DNA of 64,000 bases from assembly GCA_946616365.1 (NCBI GenBank), contig CAMOIX010000010.1, forward strand, positions 3,912 to 67,911, written 5' to 3'. This DNA comes from AC2028 sp002373595. Its GTDB lineage: Bacteria; Bacillota; Clostridia; Lachnospirales; Lachnospiraceae. How positions within the stretch are numbered: position 1 is the stretch's first letter; the number at the start of each line of letters is the position of its first letter. The notes beneath the pieces were generated by a model. That model was given only the letters and a program-made list of their open reading frames with translations, had not been told where the DNA came from and did not search any database. Positions 28,701-35,839 of this stretch are shown piece by piece. The translations under genes and the position numbers were made by a program.

Positions 28701-29222
28701 TTCCATGAATCTATAGATGTAAGATCTGCTGAAATCGAAGGATTCTATGATAAAGAGGATTGGGAGAATTATACGATCAAAGTACACGCCCTAAAGAGCT
28801 CTGCAAGACTTGTGGGTGCATCCGCTCTGGGGGATATGTCCGAGAAGCTGGAGATGGCCGGAAAAGGAGGAGATATTACTTATATCAGGTCGAATCATTT
28901 GGATATGATATCTGAATTGAAAAAATATAAGGAGCCCCTCGATAAGATCTTTGGGGCAACGGATGACAACGGTGAAAAAGAGGAAAAATCAAAGCCTGAT
29001 GAGGATGAAGACTTTGACAGAGTGCTTATAGAGAGCGTATATGACGCGATCAAGGAAGGTGCCTCTTCAGGTGATGATCAGATGATAAAGGATACTCTTT
29101 CTGAGATAGCGGATTATGAAGTTCCTGCTCCTGACAAAGAAAAATTGGATAAGATCAAAGAATGCTTTGACAAATCTGATTATAATGGGATAATAAGTAT
29201 CATAGGCGGTGCAAATTCATGA
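25788..29222 (+). CDS. Hybrid histidine kinase with receiver, internal DegV domain and HPt domain
   Basis: An 1144-residue membrane kinase with an unusual domain chain. Five to six membrane segments span about residues 20-180. The kinase core has His214 in MSHEIRTPIN, with LNNAVKY, DTGMGIR and GTGLGLAIV. A receiver has Asp515 in LMDHLMPGMDG. From about 610 to 890 there is a DegV fold: LITTNSMCDLPS matches the DegV opening (TDSTADLP), followed by EPPTVEEF and VVDSENATSSVGMLV. DegV proteins bind a single fatty acid. An acidic linker leads to an HPt domain with His1000 in IKVHALKSSARLVGA. A final acidic helical tail ends the protein. It could run a complete His-Asp-His relay and pass phosphate to the double receiver encoded next. 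Confidence 0.88.
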   Translation: MKKMIDLIKNYVGDVDRSFKERTFVVLTFTAEFIVTLSLIRNLLIRSGFIPCITLFIVVLITPVITYVCVRGNRVETATRIISLSIILVVMPVIFFYRGGSNGPGVIWFIFTYLYTGLVLNGRWRVFSVILNTLSIFVIFSIGYYRPDLIYTQSDVMMYFDLATSVVEVGFVCYIMTRFQSLLFEKENERAKEEAKKFEDLNKSQNRFFSNMSHEIRTPINSILGLNEIILRQEDASDEIIKDARNIQGAGNMLLSLVNDILDISKIEAGKMDIVSVNYGLAGLVSEIVNMIWLRSSQKKLALEVYVDPSIPGELFGDEVKIKQILINLLNNAVKYTQEGSVTLRIEKEEMSGDDVHILFSVTDTGMGIRQDAIPYLFDAFQRMDEEKNRKIEGTGLGLAIVKQLVDLMDGTITVNSIYTAGSTFVVSLWQKISDPTPVGEISIGNLGNSRRSKKYEAGFTAHDAYVLIVDDNEMNLEVEKKLLDGTGLIVDTATSGEAALAKTVINRYDVILMDHLMPGMDGIECLERIRTQVGGLNTGSPVVVLTANAGAEERALYNSSGFDGYLIKPVSGAALEDMLLSHIRESKIVKKTDAGMSVREMKTARGYSHKLPVLITTNSMCDLPSYVYRNYPIDAIPVTIRIDDKIYYDGYEAGPDEILRYISDGSECVTEPPTVEEFKKFFSEGLKRAHQIVHIAYSADISKEYENADDASRSFGNVFVVDSENATSSVGMLVLIAYKMTRQGLPVDKIIEVLDLAKKNTSCSFMLASSEMMMRRGIISKGLHSTLSSLNLHPLIYVKDNKFKFSRVFMGDLKKSYEKYVDHVLSKKINPDPDLVFIEHIGVSEEMIEYIKSLVLAKYPFKHVILQKVSAATALNIGSGSIGLMFFKKGEMPCSIGMLLPDETEEAYEDENAFEDEGDFREEYSNPDNAKTEPVKEHEAKWYESIDGLDPDIALKNSGSEENLRMVLEIFHESIDVRSAEIEGFYDKEDWENYTIKVHALKSSARLVGASALGDMSEKLEMAGKGGDITYIRSNHLDMISELKKYKEPLDKIFGATDDNGEKEEKSKPDEDEDFDRVLIESVYDAIKEGASSGDDQMIKDTLSEIADYEVPAPDKEKLDKIKECFDKSDYNGIISIIGGANS

Positions 29223-30004
29223 TGAGTGCAGAAAATACGAAAATTGCGATAATCACATACCAGTTCAGCGTAGTTGTTAAATCAATCGAAAATGTGCTGA
29301 AAAAGAAGGAATATGATGTTGTCACATTAAATGACAATGTGGAAGAACTCAAGAAATGTATGTTTGATACAGGCATTTTTGTTCTTTATCTTCCCGATGA
29401 TGTTCTCGATGACAAGAAGAAGGTTTCTAATCTCCTGCTTATTTCCGATACATTAAAGGATAACAGCAAGAGTCTTATACTTATCGGTTCGGACAAGAAT
29501 CATGATGATTGCCTTAAGAGCGTTCCTACTTTTTCAAGTTATCCCTGGGTTGACAGACCTATTGATATGAACAATTTCATATCACTTGTTGAAGAACAGG
29601 AAAATAAGATGAACGAAGCGCAGGCGCTTAAGAAGATTCTTGTCATAGATGATGATCCTTTCTTTGCTAAGATGGTAAGCGGATGGCTTAAGGGCTTATA
29701 TGATGTTACTACAGCTGAAGGCGGAATGCAGGGTATCACTTATCTGACCAGGAATAAGATCGACCTGATACTTTTGGACTACGAGATGCCGGTTGTAGAC
29801 GGACCTAAGATCCTTGAGATGCTTAGAGCTGACGAGGAGACCAAGGACATCCCTGTTATCTTTCTTACCGGTATAGGAACTAAGGAGAGCATAGCCAGAG
29901 TAATGGGATTAAAGCCTCAGGGATATATACTCAAGACCGCATCCAGAGAGGAGCTTATTTCCAATCTTATCGCATTCTTTGATAAGCAGAAGGCGTTATC
30001 CTGA
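29219..30004 (+). CDS. Double receiver-domain response regulator without output domain
   Basis: A 261-residue cytoplasmic protein. The first half (residues 7-125) has the alpha/beta rhythm of a receiver, but FVLYLPDDV occupies the place of the phosphoacceptor strand, so it looks like a pseudo-receiver. The second half is a standard receiver: acidic pocket VIDDDPFF, phosphoacceptor Asp187 in LILLDYEMPVVDG, the conserved Thr in VIFLTGIG, and Lys240 in YILKT. No DNA-binding or enzymatic output follows, as in CheY or Spo0F. The start ATGATG overlaps the kinase stop; 29222 is equally possible. It is the natural recipient of the upstream HPt phosphate. Confidence 0.88.
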   Translation: MMSAENTKIAIITYQFSVVVKSIENVLKKKEYDVVTLNDNVEELKKCMFDTGIFVLYLPDDVLDDKKKVSNLLLISDTLKDNSKSLILIGSDKNHDDCLKSVPTFSSYPWVDRPIDMNNFISLVEEQENKMNEAQALKKILVIDDDPFFAKMVSGWLKGLYDVTTAEGGMQGITYLTRNKIDLILLDYEMPVVDGPKILEMLRADEETKDIPVIFLTGIGTKESIARVMGLKPQGYILKTASREELISNLIAFFDKQKALS

Positions 30005-30011
30005 TATCTTT

Positions 30012-30521
30012 ATGAAAGAGATGATCGTAGCCGGTTTTGCGGCGCTTAAAGGAACATATGAAAGGTCACGCAGGGACCGTGAAGAGATCGGGCAATTATA
30101 CCCGATTTCTTTGTTGAAGAGAGCGGATTCCTGTGTGGATCTGATCGAGGAACAGGACGGAAAGATAAATGATTTCCTTAAAGAATATGCTAAAGAGATC
30201 GAGATCTATCATATAGACGGAAGTATGCATGAGATTCTCTGGAACTTTTCAAAGGAGAAAAAATGCGGTTTTGATATAGATCTGAGAAGTATTCCTATGC
30301 TCCAGGAAACGGTTGAGATCGCCGAGTATTTCGAAGAAGACCCTTTTGAATGGAAATGCGGCGGATGCGCCCTTATTGTTTCTGATGAAGTCCGGACGGA
30401 TCACATCCTTGAAGAATTGAATTCTCATGATATATATGCCGAAGTGATCGGAAACGTAACTGAAGGAAAAGAAAAGAAACTAATGATAAAGGATGATGTC
30501 AGATTTTTGAACAGAGTCTGA
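30012..30521 (+). CDS. Orphan AIR-synthase-type C-terminal domain protein
   Basis: A 169-residue cytoplasmic protein. The pattern DGSMHEILWNFSKEKKCG followed by DIDLRSIPMLQETVEI, EDPFEWKCGGCALIVSDE and AEVIGNVTEGKEKKL matches the C-terminal half of AIR synthase/HypE-like proteins (typically MHDVTEGG..., then IPI...T.EI, then DP...GGTLLIA). The N-terminal AIRS domain that completes the ATP site is absent and not encoded next door. In the match, the catalytic-loop HDVTEGG is changed to HIDGSMH. It follows the double receiver by 7 bp with no promoter, so it probably belongs to that operon. The start is uncertain; ATG 30012 is preferred over a TTG at 29979. Confidence 0.6.
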   Translation: MKEMIVAGFAALKGTYERSRRDREEIGQLYPISLLKRADSCVDLIEEQDGKINDFLKEYAKEIEIYHIDGSMHEILWNFSKEKKCGFDIDLRSIPMLQETVEIAEYFEEDPFEWKCGGCALIVSDEVRTDHILEELNSHDIYAEVIGNVTEGKEKKLMIKDDVRFLNRV

Positions 30522-30549
30522 AGTATCAAACAAAGAGGAGATGACAAAT

Positions 30550-31908
30550 ATGAAAAAACATATAAGTTCTGCTGTCGCAGTAATACTTTCGGTTTGTCTT
30601 GCGGGATGCGGTCAGGCCGGAGGAACTGCCGGAGAGGCAGGGAAAACTGACGTAAAGCTTAATTCTTACGAAGCCAAATCCGCTAAACCTGTAGCAAGCG
30701 GTATGGAAATGGAAGAATTTGCCATGAGTGATAAGTACAGAGATTGGCGTGATAAGTATTGGGACAAACTTTATGCATCTCTTGCAGTACAGTCAGAGAT
30801 GGATGATTTCTATTCCGGGATCATGCAGAATATCCTTGTTTCTGATGATGAAAATACTGTTTGCTCACCGCTTAATATCTACATGGCTTGTTCAATGCTG
30901 GCTGAAGTTTCTGACGGTGAAACCAGACAACAGGTGCTGGATGTGCTCGGAGTAAAGGATACTGAGAGTTTGCGTCAGCGTATAGGTATACTTTGGGAGG
31001 CAGATAATGTAGATACTCCTTTGATCAAGTCAAACCTCGCAGATTCTTTCTGGCTGAACGGAGCTATTAAGTATAATACATCCACTTTGAAGAATCTTTC
31101 GGAGTATTATTACGCATCTTCCTATACCGGAGATCCGGCTTCTGATGAGATGAACAATGCACTCAGAAAATGGCTTGATGATAATACAGGCGGACTCCTT
31201 AAAGATTATACAAGCGATGTCAGTTTGAATCCCGAGACGGTAATGGCACTTGCATCAACTTTGTATTATAAGGCTTCGTGGGCTGATGAATTCTACAAAG
31301 ATGCTACGGACAAGCAGACTTTTCACGGAACAAAGGGTGATACCCGGGTTGATATGATGCACAGATCCGATTCTATGAGCATCTATGATACCGATAAATT
31401 CTCATGTGTTGAACTGAACCTTGTTGACAGCGGTGCAATGTGGGTATTCCTTCCCAATGAGGGTGTGGATGTGAATGAACTTCCTTCTAACAAGGATGTT
31501 CTGGGAGTAATACGCGGAAATGAATCGATAAAATCAGACTATACAATGGTTAATGTTTCATTACCCAGATTTAAAGTATCTGCCAAGACCGATCTGAATG
31601 GAACTTTGGCAGCTATGGGCATTAAGGATGCTTTTGTTCCCGGAGTGGCTGATTTTTCCCCTATCACTGCAAATCCGTCCGATGCGAAGGACTTGGAAAT
31701 ATGCCTGACCAAGGCAGAACATGCCGCTGTCGTGGAAGCAGATGAGGATGGCGTTGTCGGAGCTGCTTATACCGTGATGATGATGGATGCTCGTATGGCT
31801 ATGATGGAGGAGGAGAGAGACTTTACCGTGGACAGACCGTATATGTTTGTAGTGACCGGCGGAGATAACTCGATCCTGTTCTCAGGCGTTGTAAGAAATA
31901 TGGAGTGA
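30550..31908 (+). CDS. Lipoprotein serpin (serine protease inhibitor family)
   Basis: A 452-residue secreted, lipid-anchored serpin. The signal peptide ends in the lipobox LAGC (Cys20). The serpin core is complete: NTVCSPLNIYMACSML, ALASTLYYKASWADEF, MMHRSD, VNVSLPRFKV, and the C-terminal DRPYMFVV. The reactive loop hinge is EDGVVGAAYT. Aligning the hinge Gly with P15 of alpha-1-antitrypsin puts Arg at P1 and Met at P1' (DAR-MAMM), which would suit a trypsin-like protease. Small residues at P12-P10 are compatible with inhibitory loop insertion; Val at P14 is less usual. ATG 30550 was chosen because AGAGGAG (30534-30540) is correctly spaced for it and too close to ATG 30541. Confidence 0.92.
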   Translation: MKKHISSAVAVILSVCLAGCGQAGGTAGEAGKTDVKLNSYEAKSAKPVASGMEMEEFAMSDKYRDWRDKYWDKLYASLAVQSEMDDFYSGIMQNILVSDDENTVCSPLNIYMACSMLAEVSDGETRQQVLDVLGVKDTESLRQRIGILWEADNVDTPLIKSNLADSFWLNGAIKYNTSTLKNLSEYYYASSYTGDPASDEMNNALRKWLDDNTGGLLKDYTSDVSLNPETVMALASTLYYKASWADEFYKDATDKQTFHGTKGDTRVDMMHRSDSMSIYDTDKFSCVELNLVDSGAMWVFLPNEGVDVNELPSNKDVLGVIRGNESIKSDYTMVNVSLPRFKVSAKTDLNGTLAAMGIKDAFVPGVADFSPITANPSDAKDLEICLTKAEHAAVVEADEDGVVGAAYTVMMMDARMAMMEEERDFTVDRPYMFVVTGGDNSILFSGVVRNME

Positions 31909-31937
31909 TCTGCAAATTTATATGTGATTCGGATTTG

Positions 31938-31964
31938 AAAGCCTCTGCTGATGCAGGGGCTTTT
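31938..31964 (+). terminator. Rho-independent terminator after the serpin gene
   Basis: An 11-bp stem (AAAGCCTCTGC / GCAGGGGCTTT, one G-T pair) with a TGAT loop, followed by a short T run. It lies 30 bp after the serpin stop codon. Confidence 0.75.
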
Positions 31965-31974
31965 ATTGCTAACA

Positions 31975-31998
31975 AACACTTGTTATAGAACGAGTGTT
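31975..31998. promoter_or_regulatory. Inverted repeat upstream of the repeat-protein promoter
   Basis: AACACTTGTT and AACGAGTGTT form 10-bp arms (9 matches) around ATAG. The centre is about 20 bp upstream of the -35 box at 32003, a position suited to a regulator-binding site. It could instead be a small RNA hairpin, though no T run follows. Confidence 0.4.
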
Positions 31999-32002
31999 AT
32001 CA

Positions 32003-32031
32003 TTGAGGAAGTTTGCAAAATATGCTATTAT
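32003..32031 (+). promoter_or_regulatory. Predicted sigma-A promoter for the acidic repeat protein
   Basis: TTGAGG (32003-32008), a 17-base spacer and TATTAT (32026-32031). The coding start follows 34 bp downstream, with GGAG at 32055-32058 as the Shine-Dalgarno. Confidence 0.65.
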
Positions 32032-32065
32032 AGGGTTTGATTTTATTCCAAGACGGAGAATGACG

Positions 32066-35000
32066 ATGTCATCTGAGGATTATTTAAACAGTTTGTTAAG
32101 AGGGATGGGTGTACCCATCGATATAGGTAACGAGCCGGAGCCTGAACCTGAAGCAGAAGTCAAATCTGTTCCGGAGGAGACTCCTGAAGTTGTAATCCCT
32201 GAAACTGTAATTCCTGAAACTGTAATTCCCGAAGAATCTGTATCTGAAAAGATAATTCCCGAAGCTGTTCCCGAACTTGATATTCCGGAAGAATCTGTTC
32301 CCGATGTGGTGCTTTCCGAAGAACCTGCAATTGACCTCGATATTCCGGATTTTGAGATGACTCAGGAGATGGCTGATATTCTTGCCGATCTGGAATCTGC
32401 AGATATCCCTGTTGAACCTGAGCCGGGCGACGAACCCATTATAGCAGACGATTCCATTATAGCGGACGAGCCCATTATAGCCGATGAGCCTATCATAGCT
32501 GATGAGCCCGTGATCGAGGATATCGAAATCCCTTCAGATATTGAAAGCTCTTCAGATGATGAAATTTCGACCGGTTCCGACACTTCGATTGAAGATTTCA
32601 CGGCTGCTCATATAGATGATATTCCTGCGCCTGTATTTGGAGATGCGCAGTTTGATGTTCCCGATATCAAGATCGAATCAGCGCCCTCGCTTGAGCCGGT
32701 ATCCGATGAACCGGTTTCTGCAGAGGAGTTGGATGCTGATATTGCTGATATAATGTCGGCACTCATGCCTTCGATGACCGAGGAGACTCCTGCAACCGAG
32801 GAAATGACGATACCTGAGGATGTTGTAATTCCTGAGGACATATCTATCCCTGAAGACATAGCAATACCCGAAGATATCACTATTCCTGAAGATGTTGCGA
32901 TACCCGAAGATATCACTATCCCTAAAGACATTGCGATACCCGAAGATATCACTATTCCTGAAGAAGTTGCGATACCCGAAGATATCACTATTCCTGAAGA
33001 AGTTGCGATACCTGAAGATATCACTATCCCTGAAGATTTGGCAATTCCCGAGGATATTTCCGAGACGCCCGTGATGGCAGATGAACCTGTTATCTCAGAC
33101 GAGCCCATCACAGCGGATGAGATGTCAGCAGCTGATATCGAAAGCTTGCTTGCTGATCTTCCCGGAATTTCGGATGCTCCCGCAGATGAAATTCCTGCAG
33201 ACGAAATTCCTATGGATGAAATTCCCATAGAGGATATGCCCATAGAGGATATGCCTGTTACGGATATCCCTATGGATGATATGCAAATCTCTGACATCCC
33301 CATGGATGATCTTGCAATAACCGACGAGCCTGTAATCAGCGATGATCTTGCAATAACCGACGAGCCTGTAATCAACGACGATCTTGCAATAACCGACGAG
33401 CCTGTAATCAGCGATGATCTTGCTATTACTGATGAACCCATGATCGCAGACGGACCGGTTACAACCGATGAGCCCGTTTTGTCGGATGCACCGACTGACG
33501 AAGATGACGGAATGGGCGATATCGAAGCACTTCTTGCCAAAGCACAGGAAGAAGGTACAACCGAGGCCGACACTGCCGATTCCGGTATTTCCGATTTTTC
33601 GCTGGATGATCTTCTTGGAAATGTAGGCGACGAAGCAGGCCGGGATATCGCTGACATGCTTGAGAAGTCCGACAATAATGAAGCTGTAAACGGTGAGATA
33701 GAAGCTCTTCTTAATGCGTCAGAAGAGGATTTGCCTCCTCTTGATGAACCTTTGGATGCCGCTGAAACCGGTGCTCCCATGACCAAGGAAGAGAAGGCCG
33801 CTGAAAAGAAGAGACTTAAGGAAGAAAAGAAGGAAGCAAGAAAGAAGGTCAAGGAAGAGAAAGCCAGACTTAAAGCCGAAAAGAAAGCGGCAAAGAAAAA
33901 CAAGGGCAAAGAGGGGCTTTCGGAAGAAGAGGCTGCTATAGCAGAACTTGCTATAGGTATGGATGATAATGAAGTACCTGATCCTATGAGCACTTTCGAC
34001 AGTGATGTCGACATGCTGCTTGCAGGCGCTACGGAAGCGGCACTTGCTGAGCCTGACGATGCTCTCGAACAGGTTCCTTTCCCCGATCTGGAGGACTTTG
34101 GTACGGAAGTCCGTGACGAGTCGGACTCTCTTGCGGACATCATAGGTTCCGAGTTCTCGGATATACTTGATACTCCTGCAGAAGTCGAGGATATCCCTGA
34201 TCTTAGGGAGCAGAATAAAGAAGCTGCTCTTGAGGATCTGCTTGAAGATAAAGCTGACGGGGAGAAGAAGAAAAAGAAGAGTCTCTTTGCAAAGATACTC
34301 GATCTGTTCTCTGAGGAGATTGATGATGAAGAGGAAGAGTCATCCGATAAGGAGGCGCTCATTCTCTCCGATGAAAATGCTGAGATAATCGAAGACCTCG
34401 ACAAGGAAGCCGAGGACGGGAAGAAAGGCAAAAAAGGAAAGAAAGACAAGAAGGGAAAGAAGGGCAAGAAAGGCGACAAACCCGAAGGCGAAGAGGGAGA
34501 AGAAGGCGAAGAAGGAGAAGCAGCTCCCAAGAAAGCCAAGAAGGAAAAGAAACCTAAGAAGGAAAAGCCGCCTAAGGAGCCTGAAGCACCCGGAAAGAGA
34601 CTAAATAAAAAGATCGTTATAGCGATCATCGCTTCGTGCGCATCGCTTGCAGTTGTACTCTTCCTTATTACGAGTTTTGCAAGCAACTTCTCCAGCAAAA
34701 AGTCTGCGAGAAATGCATATTACAGCGGTGATTATCAGACCTGTTATCAGAATCTCATCGGCAAATCCCTTACCGAGACCGAGGAAGTCATGTTTAACAG
34801 ATCGGAGTGCATACTCAGGATCAGGCTCTGGATGAGAGAATATGAGATACTTCTCGAAGAGTCAGAGGTCAGAGCACTTGATTCGCTTGTTCAGTCGATC
34901 AATGATTATCCGGAACTCTATGCATCTGCTGTTAAGTGGAACTGCGAGAGTGATGTAACCGAAGTTTACGGCAAGATGGTTGATATCTTAAATGACAGAT

Positions 35001-35215
35001 ATCATATCACTCCCGAACAGGCGCTTGAGATCGCTGCGGATCCGGACGATGTATCATACACCAGAAAGATAACGGCATTGGCGGAAGGCAAAGAATACGG
35101 ATCTTGGGATGCGGGATACGGCATAACGGAAACTGTACCCGAGCCTAAGAAGACTGAGGATGTTCTTCCCGAGGAGAATGATATATCGGATAATACCAAA
35201 TACGTGGATAACTGA
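32066..35215 (+). CDS. Large acidic tandem-repeat membrane protein
   Basis: The function is unknown. ATG 32066 was chosen from the GGAG 7 bases upstream (1049 residues). The first 850 residues are acidic, Pro-rich and presumably disordered. They include 14 units of a six-residue IPED-type repeat (32810-33061), ADEP repeats and four 12-residue DLAITDEPVISD-type units (33305-33448). Several leucine motifs stand out: SSEDYLNSLL at the N-terminus, then DIESLL, DIEALL, EIEALL and DVDMLL. Lys-rich and Glu-rich blocks follow, then one membrane helix (about 850-872, IVIAIIASCASLAVVLF) and a 175-residue TPR-like end. Lysines before the helix put the large part in the cytoplasm and the C-terminus outside. 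Confidence 0.8.
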   Translation: MSSEDYLNSLLRGMGVPIDIGNEPEPEPEAEVKSVPEETPEVVIPETVIPETVIPEESVSEKIIPEAVPELDIPEESVPDVVLSEEPAIDLDIPDFEMTQEMADILADLESADIPVEPEPGDEPIIADDSIIADEPIIADEPIIADEPVIEDIEIPSDIESSSDDEISTGSDTSIEDFTAAHIDDIPAPVFGDAQFDVPDIKIESAPSLEPVSDEPVSAEELDADIADIMSALMPSMTEETPATEEMTIPEDVVIPEDISIPEDIAIPEDITIPEDVAIPEDITIPKDIAIPEDITIPEEVAIPEDITIPEEVAIPEDITIPEDLAIPEDISETPVMADEPVISDEPITADEMSAADIESLLADLPGISDAPADEIPADEIPMDEIPIEDMPIEDMPVTDIPMDDMQISDIPMDDLAITDEPVISDDLAITDEPVINDDLAITDEPVISDDLAITDEPMIADGPVTTDEPVLSDAPTDEDDGMGDIEALLAKAQEEGTTEADTADSGISDFSLDDLLGNVGDEAGRDIADMLEKSDNNEAVNGEIEALLNASEEDLPPLDEPLDAAETGAPMTKEEKAAEKKRLKEEKKEARKKVKEEKARLKAEKKAAKKNKGKEGLSEEEAAIAELAIGMDDNEVPDPMSTFDSDVDMLLAGATEAALAEPDDALEQVPFPDLEDFGTEVRDESDSLADIIGSEFSDILDTPAEVEDIPDLREQNKEAALEDLLEDKADGEKKKKKSLFAKILDLFSEEIDDEEEESSDKEALILSDENAEIIEDLDKEAEDGKKGKKGKKDKKGKKGKKGDKPEGEEGEEGEEGEAAPKKAKKEKKPKKEKPPKEPEAPGKRLNKKIVIAIIASCASLAVVLFLITSFASNFSSKKSARNAYYSGDYQTCYQNLIGKSLTETEEVMFNRSECILRIRLWMREYEILLEESEVRALDSLVQSINDYPELYASAVKWNCESDVTEVYGKMVDILNDRYHITPEQALEIAADPDDVSYTRKITALAEGKEYGSWDAGYGITETVPEPKKTEDVLPEENDISDNTKYVDN
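32810..33061 (+). repeat. 14 tandem 18-bp units encoding IPED(I/V)x
   Basis: In-frame hexapeptide units IPEDVV, IPEDIS, IPEDIA, IPEDIT and variants run without a gap. From about 32880 the units pair into a 36-bp superrepeat (IPEDIT plus IPEEVA or similar). The DNA of these copies is nearly identical, which points to recent expansion by slippage or unequal recombination. Confidence 0.9.
33305..33448 (+). repeat. Four tandem 36-bp units encoding DDLAITDEPVIS-type peptide
   Basis: Units at 33305, 33341, 33377 and 33413. The first three are almost identical in DNA (one carries AAC for AGC and GAC for GAT), while the fourth has diverged at synonymous sites. They are part of the acidic repeat protein. 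Confidence 0.9.
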
Positions 35216-35216
35216 T

Positions 35217-35822
35217 ATGATTGCTATCGTCGATTATGATGCAGGAAATATAAAGAGCGTTGAAAAAGCACTTCAGTTTCTCGGAGCTGAAGCAATCCTT
35301 ACCGGAGAAAGAGAGAGGATACTGTCTGCTGACAAGGTTATCCTTCCCGGTGTCGGTGCATTCGGCGATGCTATGGAAAAACTCCATAGGTCAGGTCTTG
35401 ATGATACACTTAAGGAAGTTGCAAAAAGGGGTATTCCTCTTCTGGGAATATGTCTTGGATTGCAGCTTCTTTTTGATGAGAGCGAAGAGAGCCCGGGAGT
35501 CGGCGGATTGTCTATTTTGAAAGGAAAGATAAAAAGGATACCTGCCACCGAGGGACTTAGCGTTCCACAGATTGGATGGAACGATCTGGAGTATCCCAAT
35601 AAGGGAAGACTTTTTGAGGGTGTTCCTGAAGGCACATATGTTTATTTTGTACACTCGTATTATCTTGAAGCCGACGATCCGGGTATTGTAACTGCTACAT
35701 GCGATTACGGAGTTACCGTTCAGGCTTCGGTGGAATCGGGTAATGTATTTGCGATGCAGTTCCATCCGGAAAAGAGTTCCGGGCAGGGGCTTGCAATGCT
35801 TAAGAATTTCACTCTTATCTGA
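35217..35822 (+). CDS. hisH: Imidazole glycerol phosphate synthase, glutamine amidotransferase subunit
   Basis: HisH hydrolyses glutamine and channels ammonia to HisF for the fifth step of histidine synthesis. ATG 35217 gives 201 residues starting MIAIVDYDAGN. The catalytic triad is visible as Cys in GICLGLQLLF (about residue 80) and His-Glu in MQFHPEKSS. The PGVGAFGDAM oxyanion loop is present. It begins one base after the repeat-protein stop codon. Confidence 0.97.
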   Translation: MIAIVDYDAGNIKSVEKALQFLGAEAILTGERERILSADKVILPGVGAFGDAMEKLHRSGLDDTLKEVAKRGIPLLGICLGLQLLFDESEESPGVGGLSILKGKIKRIPATEGLSVPQIGWNDLEYPNKGRLFEGVPEGTYVYFVHSYYLEADDPGIVTATCDYGVTVQASVESGNVFAMQFHPEKSSGQGLAMLKNFTLI

Positions 35823-35839
35823 AGAACAAAGAGGTTACG

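Noticed and set aside
32810..33448. Regular repeats that might suggest a CRISPR array
   Set aside because: The repeats are contiguous, in frame with a real gene and have no unique spacers.
32608..34698. A 696-codon open frame on the minus strand, rich in Ser and Ile
   Set aside because: It is the antisense of the repetitive acidic protein. Repeats with restricted codons keep stops out of the opposite strand. No Shine-Dalgarno, promoter or recognisable domain.
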